From positions 1 through 64,000 of the forward strand of contig JAYWVB010000029.1 of NCBI GenBank assembly GCA_039881045.1: a DNA stretch of 64,000 nucleotides, read 5' to 3'. Position 1 is the first letter of the stretch. Each line of letters starts with the position of its first letter. The position numbers were made by a program, and so were the translations under genes. Shown piece after piece: positions 34,559 through 46,544 of the stretch. The notes under the pieces were generated by a model. It searched no databases and had not been told where the DNA came from. It saw only the letters and a program-made list of their open reading frames with translations. Source of the DNA: Chaetomium olivaceum (lineage: Eukaryota; Ascomycota; Sordariomycetes; Sordariales; Chaetomiaceae).

Positions 34559-36359
34559 ATGGATGAAGCAAAGGTGGACAGCCTGCAGCCACAGGCAGTT
34601 GCCACAGCGCTTGATGCCGATTCGGCCTCAGCTTCGGGACCCAGCCCAGAATCGACAACACAAGACTCGGCACCCCAGAACATGGCGCATTCTCTACCGA
34701 TCACCCCAGCGCTTGCCGCCAGCAACCCCCTTGCAGACTCTCCACAACCAAGGTTAGTAATCCTGTGGTGTCTGGTCGTGATACCTGAAGACGATGGTTG
34801 TGATCGCAAACTGCGGGCCATCACCGGCTTTTCTCCACCCCTTGTTCTTTGCTAACATCGCGTTTTGTTATTGTTGTTAGACCTGTTTCGATTGCGCCCG
34901 CTATGTATCCGGCAACTTCAAACGCCAGCACCCACCCTGCCCCGGGTGGAAGTCCTGTGAGTTTCAAGGTTATTCTTTCATCGACTCTCACTCGTTTCCC
35001 AGTCTATAACACTCACTATTCACGCCTTACAATGCCTCCGCAACTGCCTTTCACAGCCATATCCCGCCGACCAAGATGCTCATTGGCTCTCACCTTCCAG
35101 TGTGCGCTGCATTTGAGCATGTGGTGGGGCACCTGCCAAGTCCAGCGATCCACACTAGCCGTTTATCTGCTGATCCCCACTTCCTGGTCTGCGAGTCGAC
35201 CCGGTCAAAAAATTTCCTTATCACCCGAACACCCAGGGCTTATCATCGCGGTCCGGGCCACCACTTTATCTATTCCCCATCCCCATTTATCGTCCCCTTA
35301 TCTCCCATCTAATCTCTCCCCGTCACTTATATTGTTGTGTACACGGCGGCGCTTTGCGACCCATCGCGCGGAACTATGGCGACCATGGCTAACCATGATC
35401 GTGCGACTTCACAGGCGACCTGCCAGAACTGCGAGACACACACCACCCCGCTATGGCGACGCGACGAGACGGGCGCAGTTCTCTGCAACGCCTGCGGTCT
35501 CTTCCTCAAACTCCACGGCCGGCCCAGGCCCATCTCGCTCAAGACGGACGTAATCAAGAGCCGGAACCGCGTCAAATCAATACGGCCCGATCTTGCCAAG
35601 CAGAAAAAGGTACGCCGTCCGTCCCCCGATTGACCGGCTCGCTTGAGCCTAACCGTGTACAGGCACAGGCGCAAGCCCAACAGCAGCAGCAGCACCTGGC
35701 TCACCAGACAGGTGACATGAACGGTGCAGACCTCGGCGGTGTCAACGGTGCCCGCAGGGCCTCGCAGAAGTCGGCCAATGGCGTCATGGACGACACGAAC
35801 TCTCCGATTTCCCGTACCGGTACGCCCAACCTCTACGCCTCCCACATGGCGCCCATGTACCAGAACCTCGAGGACCAGTTCCAGTCCCAGCAGTTGTCCG
35901 GGTTTGGCGGACCCGACGGGTGCTCAGTCACCATTGAACGGCGACCGCCTCGACATGCCGCAGACAAACGAACAGATCCTCGCTACCAATGCGAGCTTGA
36001 AGACGCGCGTTAGCGAACTCGAGGTCATCCAGGAACTGTACAGGGGTAGGATTCAGCAGCTCGAGCAAGAGGAGGCGAACCGACAGGCACAAGAGAAGAG
36101 CAAGTCCGAGGCCAACGAGCAGCTTCACACCCAGCTCAGTGTCATGAACGAGTCGCACGCGCAGCTGCAGAAGGAACTCGAGGAGAGCCACCGGAGAGAG
36201 AACATGCTCAAGCGAAGACTCGACGAGCTCGAGGTTGAGCTTAAAGAGGCGAAAGAGTCGCTCGACGTCCAGGACAATAGTCGTGCTAAAAAGCCCCGTC
36301 TGAACGACGCTACTCCCACCGCAGAGGAGGCAGCATTGGCCGCCCTGCCGGAGTCATAG
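34559..36359 (+). CDS. areB: GATA zinc-finger factor with C-terminal coiled coil (AreB/ASD-4 type)
   Basis: Exons 34559-34752, 34881-34956, 35415-35609 and 35663-36359, about 386 residues. The single zinc finger is CX2CX17CX2C (CQNC...CNAC) with TPLWRRDETG and the basic tail LHGRPRPISLKTDVIKSRNR. A Q-rich patch follows. Then comes a long leucine-zipper-like coiled coil (from TNEQILATNASLKTRVSELE to VELKEAKESL), the layout of AreB, ASD-4 and yeast Dal80/Gzf3. These usually repress nitrogen catabolic genes or act in development. Intron 2 is unusually long (458 nt). An in-frame ATG at 35376 inside it would give a shorter isoform reading through the exon 3 acceptor. The frame shifts by one extra base at about 35918-35921 (GACGGG|T|GCT), otherwise coding is intact. 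The choice between areB and asd-4 naming depends on species. Confidence 0.9.
35163..35303 (-). promoter_or_regulatory. Cluster of six GATA-factor sites in intron 2
   Basis: TTATC on the + strand (GATAA on the minus strand) occurs at 35163, 35218, 35240, 35266, 35287 and 35298. Each is followed by T, A or G, so all fit HGATAR. All six have the same orientation. They lie 70-215 nt upstream of the in-frame internal ATG at 35376. Confidence 0.7.
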
Positions 36360-38023
36360 GTCGATTTCGTCGCGATGCAGTTCGAGGGTCATCTGGCCCA
36401 ACCTACTGCATATGCTGGCCACGCCTAGCTTTGTTGTCGTTTGTGTGCTCTTCTGTTTAGTAGCACTTCTGCTGGTGTGGTCTACCAAAGGCAGCAAGCA
36501 CCATGGTGTTAATGGAGCTTGAGCTCGACATTGTTTCGTGCCTGTTCTTCAGCGACGCTAAGATTGGCCGGCAAGCTTGGGCGGTGGTATTCTCTCGGTA
36601 TCCTGCTTACTTGACTTGTTGGGTTGGACTATCGTGCTTTCCACACGGCTTCGGCTAGGAATCAGCACCTCTGCCGGTATCCCTGGGCCTGGAACGGCGA
36701 CAGCCAGCCTGGGCAGAGATCGGTCGGTGATCTGGAGGATGTTTACACAGTACTTGCGCATGATCCTCTCTCTTTTTACGGATTGAGGTGGTGGGTTAAA
36801 ATATGGATTGACTGGAGTTGGGAGTACAGCGGCATAATGGGCGGGTCAATGGGCTTGACCACTCGGAATAAAGGGGTGGGAAAACAAAAAGCCACTACTG
36901 CGTTTATGACATTGTCTAGTTTTAATGTCAGAGTTGGGCTGCTGGGATACACCTTGCATGCCTCGATTTGTTCATTGTCGGAAGAGCTGTCTATCTCACT
37001 GCGTCGTTGACATCACGCATCTCCACCTCGCTTGTTGCAAGTACTAGGACTGGTTGCAAGCCAAGAAAGATGTCATTCTCGGGTGTCCCGTCTGAAACCT
37101 CATCGCTGCACGATCAGATCTGGCTTGAAGCGCAACATGAGATATCCAAGTTTTGGTGTTGAACAAAGCGTCCACAGGTCAGATATCAGATCAGCAACAG
37201 GGTTCTTGCTCGCTAACGGCATCACTTGCAGCAGCAGTTCTCCACATCCTGGGGATGGGCGCCCGTTGCAGCACTAGCGTCGCGCCTCGTCCCGGGGAAG
37301 CATGTGGCCCGGGTCCTTGATTGTTTGCATTGTTGGGTTAGCACGTTACCTACTTAGGGTAGGTTATCGGGATTCGGGCGAGGAGATAAGGAACAGTGCC
37401 CATGGGACATAAACTATTACATGTGCTCGAGGCATTGAAGGACCGTTCCGAGAGACCCAACAATACGGTTATTGGTTAGACATCGGACAAGACAACGACC
37501 CCTGGATATACCGGTTGTGCTTGAACCATGGGCAAGGCCTGTCACGGCCAACAAGACGCGCAATACGAGTGTGAGGGTGTCACGGTCGGTGCCGTTCGCT
37601 TGAGTCTCCAAGTTGGCCGTTCTTTGCGGCCCCCGGTTAGTTTATCCCCATTCGGTACCTCACAGTTCATCTCACGAGTCATCATGGCATGGTGCTATTG
37701 CTTCCACGTCATCCTCGCTTGACCACGTACATGTCACCAGCACGATTGGCGTAAGGAAATTGGATTCCCCAAGCTATGGCCCGTGACAGATCGACCTCCG
37801 TTTTGGACTGCTGGTTACATGCGTACATTCCTCATGGTGGCGTGGCACGCACCCACGCCTGTTTCACCCTGCGAGCCAACTCCGCCCCATGCGCCGCGTC
37901 CCGGCATCAGGGCCAGCTGCTCCGCGCATCTAAACTCGACTGCAGCCACCAGAAACCGTAGATCTTGCGACGACCCAGAAGTCTACACCACATGACCAAC
38001 CACGATACTCTCAGAACCTCGAC
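36360..38023. other. Intergenic
   Basis: 3' flank of the GATA factor gene and upstream region of the gene at 38024. No coding, tRNA or repeat is recognised. Confidence 0.6.
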
Positions 38024-39025
38024 ATGCCAGCTCAACCGCCACCCGACCGACGCCGCTACGCCCCTCTAACACCCTCCCCTCTCAACCCCAACACCTATCT
38101 CAACGTCACCAAAATCCGTCAGCAACGGCAGCAACGGCAGCCCGCACTCCGAGCAAAACCACCAAATGCCAACCCATCCAACCTCCCCCAGCAATATGCC
38201 GCCCTCGCCCACGCCAGCCCAACGGAGCGCCTGGTCCGGCGAAAAGCCGCCGCCGCCTGGCGCTGCGAGACACTGCGGCATTACGTGCTATTGAAACCCC
38301 AGTCCGGCGCCGAACACGCCCATAATAACCACCACCACTTAATCGACTTTGCCGTTAACCCTCCTCCTACACCGGCCAACAATAGCCACAACCACAACCA
38401 CAGCCACAACCACAACAACCACCCCAGCAGCGGGAGCAACAACAGACCACCACCCTCCCCTAACCTCCAACCGAACCCTCACCTCTCCCCCAGCCCTCCC
38501 ACCTCGCAAGGAAACCATGCCTGGCCCCCACGCCAACCTCCAAACCTTCACAACCACCACCACACCCCACCATCACCAACCCCTTACGCCGACCACGCCG
38601 AACATACCGACGACATATCAGGCGACATCGGACTGGGCATCAACCCCAGCGGCTACCGCGACCGCTATCGCGACCGCGACGGTTTCAACGACGAGGGGTC
38701 CTTCCCCCTGACATCACCGTTGCTGTCGCCGACCCTCCTTTTATTAGGCGGTTCGGGATCGGGCTCCAGTTCCGGGTCCGGGTCGGGAGGGATGGTGCTG
38801 CCCTTGCATGCCGGTTCGTCCTCGGGCGGTAATGTGAAGCAGCGGGCGGGGAGGCGGCGGGTTGGTGGTGGTGGTGGTGCTGGCAAGGGTGGCGGTGGGG
38901 GAGGCGTGGTTGGTGTACGGCGGGTGCTGGTTGTGGTGGCGTTGCTTTTGGGGATGGGGTTGGTTCATGGGTTGGTGAGCGCGTTCGGGAGCGGTGGTGC
39001 TGGGAGGCCGCCGGCGGAGAGGTGA
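38024..39025 (+). CDS. Uncharacterised low-complexity protein with C-terminal membrane segment
   Basis: A single open exon of 333 residues, not recognised. The first 100 residues are P/R/A-rich but fairly complex (YAPLTPSPLNPNTYLNVTK, then ERLVRRKAAAAWRCETLRHYV). An H/N/P-rich disordered middle and a G/S-rich stretch follow. One hydrophobic segment, VLVVVALLLGMGLVHGLVSAF, lies 12 residues from the end, after a basic patch (KQRAGRRR). That arrangement suggests a tail-anchored or type II membrane protein, with the basic side cytosolic. The continuous frame across 1 kb of biased sequence, including long HN repeats, supports coding, but the exact start is not certain. Confidence 0.5.
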   Translation: MPAQPPPDRRRYAPLTPSPLNPNTYLNVTKIRQQRQQRQPALRAKPPNANPSNLPQQYAALAHASPTERLVRRKAAAAWRCETLRHYVLLKPQSGAEHAHNNHHHLIDFAVNPPPTPANNSHNHNHSHNHNNHPSSGSNNRPPPSPNLQPNPHLSPSPPTSQGNHAWPPRQPPNLHNHHHTPPSPTPYADHAEHTDDISGDIGLGINPSGYRDRYRDRDGFNDEGSFPLTSPLLSPTLLLLGGSGSGSSSGSGSGGMVLPLHAGSSSGGNVKQRAGRRRVGGGGGAGKGGGGGGVVGVRRVLVVVALLLGMGLVHGLVSAFGSGGAGRPPAER

Positions 39026-39338
39026 GGTTTCGATGATTGTTATTGTTATGGTGGTGGTGGGTTTGGCGGAGCAGGCACTTCGCTGGGTGGTTTCACGGTT
39101 GTGGTGGGGGAGGGACCGGGTGGGATCACGTAGGGAGTGCGGTTTGTCAGAGTCGAGTCGAGTCGAATTTAAACCGTCCACCCATCCGCGCATAACAGCC
39201 ATGAGGTATCAAGCAAACAACAAACTCCACCCACGTCTAGCGTTCCAAGCATCCTCCCGCCGCCCAACCCCTTTAGCCCCCCCGACCGAAGTGGAATAGG
39301 TATCATACGTTATCATACATGGCTCTATCATTCGACGT
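39026..39338. other. Intergenic between convergent genes
   Basis: 313 nt of 3' flanking sequence; nothing is recognised. Confidence 0.6.
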
Positions 39339-40272
39339 TCATTGCGACTTTTTCTCGTCTTCACTCGTAGGCTTTTGGGAGTTCTTGGCAGCAACCTCGG
39401 CGCTGCGCTTCTTGATGGCGGCCTCGACCTGCCATATGGCTCTTTCAAGCTCAACCTCTAGTTGGGGCAAGTCGAGAGCCTGCGTCATCTTCTTGCCATT
39501 GGCCTGCGACAGCAGCATGGTCTCACCGTCTGGATCCTGTGCGCCATTCGGCGAGGCGGGATCGCGATTCTCGACGATTTTCTCGTCGGATTCGGTTGTC
39601 CGCTCGGGTGTGGATGGCAGGGGGGCCGTTTGCGCGGCATACACCGCGTCGACGACGGGTGATGGCGTCAGGGCGAGGAGGTTGTTCTTGATAAGGAACT
39701 GGAGGTGTTTTCCGCCAGACAGCGCTCGCCAATGCGACCAGGCGCGGTAGACTAGGTAAAAGAAGGGGAGGTTTGGAATGCTGTAATAGAAAATCTATTA
39801 GCCAAGTCTAGACCCGAGGACCAGTATGAACTTACACCGGAACGAGGGCAACAGGCGCTGTGATGGGCATACCGATGAAGCACCATATCAACCTCTTTTT
39901 ATGTAGCGCCTCTCTGTCGGTTGCCAGCGACTTCAGGATGTGGGGTACCTTGTCCATCGCCAGCAGGCTCTTGGGGTAAACCACCTCGACCTTCTCGGTG
40001 CCCTTCAGCTCCACCTGCTTCCGGCGCTGCGACAGTGGAGGCACCGACTTGAGCCCCCATTCCTCGTAAGGGATGCGACGGAGCGCTTGGTTGCCATAGT
40101 TAACGACCGATTTCTGCCAGCCCTTTTCCTTCTGCTCCCAGCCGGACCATGTGCGCGCGGCCTTGGCCTGCAGCCAGTTGGACCAATTCGGCTTCTCCGC
40201 GGTTGGCAGGTTGAGTTGCTGGCAGTATAACAGCGTACGCCTGGTCGAGATGGGCAGTAGATAGAGGCGCAT
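39339..40272 (-). CDS. Mitochondrial K+/H+ exchange-related protein (Mit_KHE1 family)
   Basis: Two exons, 40272-39836 and 39780-39339, give 292 residues. The N-terminus MRLYLLPISTRRTLLYCQQ is basic and hydrophobic. The motifs WSNWLQAKAARTWSGWEQ, NYGNQALRRIPYEEWGLKS and the membrane region RLIWCFIGMPITAPVALVPVIPNLPFFYLVYRAWSHWRAL define the family. The yeast members are inner-membrane proteins linked to K+/H+ exchange and mitochondrial volume; whether they are the exchanger itself is not settled. The C-terminal 80 residues are charged and probably exposed to the matrix. No frame problems. Confidence 0.85.
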
Positions 40273-41692
40273 GGTGTTGCGCGTCGCGGGAGGCCTCGGT
40301 TGCCTCGTGGGGCCTATCGCAAAAGGCAAATTGGTTCAAAAAGCCGGTTGATCGGCGCCCTTGTTGCTTTTGTTGTCCGGCGCGCGCGGGGAAGAAGAAA
40401 AGGAAAAAAAGAGAGATATCCCACGGTGTTTAGGCCGAGAAAGAAAGACCGCGACAGCGCATCTTGTACTTGTACGAAGTAAATGTCAATGGTCTGGATG
40501 CGATGGTCGTCGATTGGTGGTGGCAAACAACCGCGCGTTCCCGCCCGAGACAGAGCCAGCTCTTGTTGCGAAAAGATTTGGATAAGCTTGCCGGGATTTT
40601 GAGTTCCTGCCACCAGAATCAGTGACGCAGATGCCGCCATTCCCCCATCGTGAGTGGCGGAAATGGTGTTTAAAGTGGAGTGACAGGGTGCATCAAGGCC
40701 CATGTTCAAAGAAAGCGTCAAGCATTTTTCATCTCAACCCCTGTTATCCCTCCGGCCCCTGGGGAGGAGCTGGCATGGATTCACATGCCCAATGTGGAAG
40801 TGCGCGGGGCCAAAACCGGAGGCCTGCAAGGCAGACTGACTGACGAAGAAACCATCGCGTCGCAAGTTGAGTTCTCGTGATGAAGGGATTCGTCCAGAGA
40901 ATGTGTTTCAAGCATTCATGGAAGATAGTTACTTGACTACTGAGCTCGAAGCGTGGCAAGCTCACTTAACGATGGAATCCATTCATAGGGCAAGGAAGTG
41001 TGTTGTCAACGATGGTTTTTCTTTTTTTGGCTTCTTCTGCTCGTAAGAGTTCAATTGCGTTGGTTTTCCTCATAAGAAAATGGCCAATTATGCTCTGAAA
41101 AAAGCAGAAAGATGGCTCTTAAAATTGTCCCTAGTATTTGGTAAAAACAGCATCGACACCGAGCACATTGCGTGTGGCACATAACCAAAGGCTGCGAACA
41201 TGCACCGACCAGACGGCCTGGGCTGTCGCAGTTGTCGTCATCGCTTGTGGTTAAGCTCGTGGGACCCGGTCGAAGACAGTGGTCCGTGCCGCCAGGGGTC
41301 TGGCCACCAGGCCACTCAGGAAAGAACCCAGCTGCTGCTGCCAAGTCTGGACTGGGCTGGGCTGCGCTGACGGCTCAAAAACCGACCACCCTAGGCCAAC
41401 ATCACCCCAACCACCGCGCATGCTCGAACCAAGGCGACCAGTTCGGACACCCGACACGACCGAGTCGGGTAACCCACACTTTCAACCCTACTCGTAGCGA
41501 TTGCCGCATCATGCAGCGACACATTCGGGGGCTCGCCCATCCTCGTTCTCACGTCTCCTCCTGGCTGTCAACGCTCGCTGCATGCGACTTGCCCATTGCC
41601 AGTCTTGATGCGCCCGAGTATCGATATCTGAACAGCCTTATTACGCGCCCCTCCTCTATCCTCAACCATACCGGACATTTCCCATCTCAGAA
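40273..41692. other. Divergent intergenic region
   Basis: A 1.4 kb region between the Mit_KHE1-like gene (-) and the Srf1-like gene (+). Open frames are shadow-like; no RNA gene is recognised. Confidence 0.55.
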
Positions 41693-42859
41693 ATGGCGAC
41701 TCCGGGCCAGCCGCCGTCAAGTTCACATCATTCTGAGCCACGGCCGTCAACGAGGTCTCAGAGCACTGCTAGACAGTCCACCCCAACCCAACGGCGCTCC
41801 ACGCGGACCCTTCCAGGTAAGAACACCACCTCTTCACGCGTTATGGTGGTTTTATGACACTAACATCTCCGTGACAGCATGGATTGACTCGTACGAAACG
41901 CGATATGGCACCCCAACCGAGAACCAGATCCGCGCCCTGGCCTCGCCCCCTCCACGCGCCCTACCCGCCCATCACAATCATTCGCCAAGCAACGCGCAGA
42001 GGAGAGTGTCGAAAGATGGATTTGTTTACGAGAACCCGGCTGTGCTGGGGCTAGAGGGGGCGCGCACATCGAGGGCAAGGATACGCAAATTCCTCAAACG
42101 CGGAGATGGCTCCGAGAGAGGGAGTGGGACCACTTGCGCACTGCCGAACCGGTCATTGTGCCGCGTTTCAGCCGGGCGACTCCGGACTCGCCGTGGCACA
42201 GCTATGTGCTGTCGTCTCGATACGGCCGCTTGCCGAACGAGGAGGCCGAAATTGTCGATCCGGAGGTGCTAGATAAGATGCAGCCTGACTTCAACACCCC
42301 GGTCGAGATCCGCGATGCGAACGGCACGATCGGGAGGAAACAAACGCGAAGGAAGGTGCTCTACAAGCGGCTATGGCAGATTATACTCCGACACCCACTC
42401 GTCCCTCTCGCCTTCCGACTGACCGTCCTCCTCACCTCTATTGTGGCGCTCGCTATCTCGGCCAGGATCTTCGAAATCGAACATCGAGAGGAGGAGAACG
42501 ACCGCTCATCAGAGCTGACACAGGCGATTGTGGCCATCGTGGTTGACTCGGTCGCCATCCCCTACATCGGCTACATGACATGGGACGAGTACACGGGCAA
42601 GCCACTGGGGCTGCGGGCGGCAAACCAAAAGATCGCCCTAGTCCTCATGGATTTATTCTTCATCATTTTCAAATCGGCCAGCACGGCCCTCGCCTTCGAG
42701 GCACTAGTCTACCACAATTCGGGAGACCGGGAAACAAGGCAGTATAGCCAAGCATTGGCCGCTTTCCAAATGATCGGTCTGATATCTTGGAGCTTCACGT
42801 TATCCGTGAGCGTTTTCCGTTTGGTACAGAAGTTGGGCGGCGGTGATGATGACAAGTAA
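41693..42859 (+). CDS. Srf1-like four-pass membrane protein (phospholipase D regulator family)
   Basis: Exon 1 is 41693-41816; exon 2 is 41878-42859, about 368 residues after one correction. The S/T/P-rich N-terminus leads into WIDSYETRYG, a short conserved patch. Then come HSYVLSSRYGRLPNEEAEIVDPEVLDKMQP and four membrane spans starting near HPLVPLAFRLTVLLTSIVAL, ending in RLVQKLGGGDDDK. The arrangement matches fungal proteins annotated as regulators of phospholipase D Srf1; in yeast Srf1 activates Spo14 in sporulation and lipid signalling. The frame breaks once near 42111-42122 (GAGAGAGGGAG), where a single base appears missing before EWDHLRTAEP. The family call is from recalled similarity, so moderate. 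Confidence 0.6.
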
Positions 42860-43935
42860 ATGCGCCTCGATTGGTGATGAACAGGGATGAGGAACGGGGG
42901 TGGGTGGGTTTTTGGGGTTAGAAACTGGAGTTGGTTTTTACTGCATATTTCTGAGTTTTCTTTTATACTAGTATACCCTCAGCGTCGATGACGACAATAT
43001 TTCTTTCTAGTATGGAGCATCGAAAGATGACGATGACAATAGAGATCCTTGATCATCGATCATGTTACTGTAATTCATTCGTATTTACGTGTATCTGCAC
43101 ATATAACCGTTTATCCTCCAAGTTTCTGCATCCCCATTTTATCCTTGCGCAAGATGAGAGTATCTCCCCTGGATTAACTGTGTCATGCGTTGAATGTTGA
43201 ATCTCTTCTCAAAACGGAAAGCACCCTCGTTTTTGTTGGGCGCAGGATTGCCGCGTCCGCCAGTTTAAGCGCGAGGTGGGGCGCTTGTTCGCGGCTGCGC
43301 TTAACCCTGCATGACCAGCCGCGTTTCGCAGGCAGAGTTGGGCCCAACCCACAGGTGGGTCTTCCTGCCTGGGACCTTGACCCCCCCAGAGCGAAAGCAA
43401 ACAGCGGAAAGGCAGTGCAGTGACTGGAAGCTGCCTTGGACGGCCGACCTGTTCCGTACAACCTTACTTCAACTATCTGCTCTCTATCGAGGCATTCTTC
43501 CGACCTTCACCACAACCCTTTTACGACCCGCGTACAGCAAAAAGAAACGACAACTTTATCTCCTGCTGTTGCTGCCGGCCGTGGAGTTTGATTGCCAGCC
43601 TTGCAACGCTCCCCCGCCACTCTAGGCCCCCACATCTCAATCTCGCGGAGGGAGCCCGAAGGCTTGCTTGCCTCCCGTCTACGACGTCCTCAAGTAAGCT
43701 TTCCTGGGTCAGGATCTCGTTCGCTTTTTCTGTCTGGTCGTTGCCACAGAGCGACAACCTGAAGATTGGAGGCGGGGTCCGGGGGCACACGCCATAGAAG
43801 CTGACCGACACAGAGCAGCCCTCCCCGAGTGACTTCACCGACCACGATATCGCCTCCTCCCAAAACGAACGTATCCGCTAGCCCTCGACCGCTTTCTCTA
43901 TTTTATTGACGTGCGACAAGACTGCGCTACATAAG
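42860..43935. other. Intergenic, upstream of cullin-1
   Basis: 3' flank of the Srf1-like gene and promoter/leader of the cullin gene; no coding is seen. Confidence 0.6.
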
Positions 43936-46544
43936 ATGCCTGCCGCAGGCTTCTCGGGGATGCCCCCGCAGCCCGTCAAGGATGACATCGACACTACGTG
44001 CGTGACCACTTTCGCTTCCGCCTGAGGCCACGAGCGACGGACAGATACTGATGGGTAACAGATGGACATATTTGCAAGATGGCATCACCATGATTATGAT
44101 GAACCTTCAGCAGGGTATCGACCTGCAAACAGTACGTGCTATTCTTCTATGCTGTTCATTCTTCTGAGTCGGGCTGACACTGACCCTTCACGCAGTACAT
44201 GGGCATCTACACGTTGGTTCTATCCCTATTTGAGTCACACACCTTGTTGCTGGCGACTGACGATTTACAGAGCCGTCCATAACTTCTGCACATCTCAAAA
44301 AGCAGTTGGCTTCGCGCTACAGAGCCACGTTATCGGATCCTCTCAGCGGGGCGGTTTGTGCTCCCGCTTTGCTGCTTGCCTCACGGTCGCTGACATTCTT
44401 CCCAGCCCACCTTCTCGGCGAGGACCTCTACAAAAAGTTGTCGGAGTATCTATCCGACCACTTGCGAAGTCTGGTCGCCGAGTCGAAGGCCCACACGGAC
44501 GAGGCGCTACTGTCATTCTATATCAGGGAGTGGCAACGCTACACGGATGCAGCGAAATACATCCACCACTTGTTCCGCTATCTCAACCGCCACTGGGTTA
44601 AGCGTGAAATCGATGAGGGCAAGAAGCACGTCTACGATGTCTACACCCTGCACCTGGTGCAGTGGCGCGATGTCCTCTTCGCTAAGGTTTCCGAGAAGGT
44701 CATGGCGGCCGTCCTCAAGCTCGTCGAGAAGCAGCGCAACGGCGAGACTATCGAGCACAACCAGATAAAGCAGGTTGTCGACTCGTTTGTCTCGCTGGGC
44801 CTGGACGACGGTGATTCTTCCAAGACAACTCTCGAAGTTTACCGCTTCCACTTCGAGCGTCCGTTCCTCGATGCCACCAAGGTTTTCTATGAGAACGAGA
44901 GCAAGCAGTTCGTGGCGGAGAACAGCGTTGTGGAGTACATGAAGAAGGCCGAGGCACGCCTCGACGAGGAAGAGGAGCGAGTCAAGCTGTACCTTCACCC
45001 GGATATAGGGATCCCTCTAAAGAAGGCGTGCAACCAGGTGTTGATTGCAGACCACTCCACCATCCTGCGCGACGAATTCCAGGTCCTGCTAGACAACGAC
45101 CGGGAAGAAGACATGGCGCGCATGTACAGCCTCCTGTCGCGTATCCCCGACGGTCTCGACCCTCTCAGGACCAAGTTTGAGAGTCACGTCCGGAACGCTG
45201 GTCTGGCCGCCGTCGCCAAGGTAGCCTCGGATGCCGATAAGCTGGAACCCAAGGTGTACGTTGACGCCCTGCTGGAAATTCATACCCAGTATCAGGGACT
45301 GGTGAAGCGCGCTTTTAAGGACGAGCCCGAGTTCACACGGTCGCTAGACAATGCCTGCAGGGAGTTTGTCAACCGCAACGAGGTCTGCAAGTCCGGGTCG
45401 AATAAATCGCCCGAGCTGCTGGCCAAGTACACTGACGTGCTCCTCCGCAAGAGCAGCACGGGTGTAGAGGATGCCGAGCTGGAGACGAGACTCGTACAGA
45501 TCATGACCGTGTTCAAGTACATCGAGGACAAGGACGTGTTCCAAAAGTTTTACTCGCGTATGTTGGCCCGTCGTCTCGTCCACAGCAATTCATCGTCGGA
45601 CGATGCCGAGACTAGCATGATCAACAAGCTCAAAGAGGCGTGCGGGTTCGAGTACACCAACAAGCTGCAGCGCATGTTCCTGGATATGCAGATTTCCAAG
45701 GATCTCAACTCTGGGTTCCGGGAACACGTCCAGACTCTCGGGACCAAGGGGCTCGACTCGTCGTATTCGATTCTGGGCACTGGCTTCTGGCCACTCACGG
45801 CGCCGGGTACTAACTTTAACCCGCCCGAAGAAGTGTCAGCAGACTGCGAGCGCTTCAGCCGCTACTACAAGAACAAGCACGAGGGTCGCAAGCTCACGTG
45901 GTTGTGGCAGCTGTGCAAAGGCGAACTCAAGGCGAACTACGTCAAGAACGCCAAGATGCCCTACACATTCCAGGTGTCGATATACCAGATGGCCATCCTG
46001 CTCTTGTTCAACGAAAAGGACAAGAACACGTACGAGGAGCTCGCGTCAGCGACGCAGCTCAACAACGAGGCGCTAGACCCCGCGCTCAGCATTCTCCTCA
46101 AGGCCAAGGTCCTCAACCTCGAGCCCGGGAGCGGCGCGGCTGGCAAGGTCGGTCCCGGCGCTAGCTTTACTCTTAACTACGACTTCAAGAATAAGAAATA
46201 CCGCGTCAACCTCAACGTGGGCATGAAGTCAGAGACCAAGCAGGAGGAGGCCGAGACCAACAAGACGATTGAAGAGGATCGTAAGCTCTTGTTGCAGGTA
46301 TGTCAACCCCTTTTCTACCCAAATCCGTTCAATGTATTGACATGTGTATCCGTAGTCGGCCATCGTGCGTATCATGAAGGCGCGCAAGCACATGAAGCAC
46401 CAGCAGCTCGTCAGCGAGGCCATCAACCAGATTCGCGCCCGGTTCGTGCCCAAGGTCAGCGATATCAAGAAGTGCATCGAGATCTTGCTCGACAAGGAGT
46501 ACCTCGAGCGTCTGGAGGAGGACGAGATCGGCTACCTAGCTTAA
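43936..46544 (+). CDS. cul-1: Cullin-1 (SCF ubiquitin ligase scaffold)
   Basis: Six exons: 43936-43997, 44062-44131, 44196-44212 (17 nt), 44271-44353, 44406-46297, 46356-46544, all in phase, giving 770 residues. The N-terminal helices that bind Skp1 include WTYLQDGITMIMMNLQQGIDLQTYMGIYTAVHNFC. The cullin-repeat body follows without breaks. The cullin homology region contains FYSRMLARRLVHSNSSSDDAE and WQLCKGELKAN. The C-terminal winged-helix block IVRIMKARKHMKHQQLVSEAI carries the neddylated lysine, ending EYLERLEEDEIGYLA. Its role is scaffolding of Rbx1-E2 and Skp1-F-box modules for substrate ubiquitination. Exon 4 is followed by a 52-nt intron (44354-44405) that is easy to miss because both flanking frames stay open. 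Confidence 0.96.
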
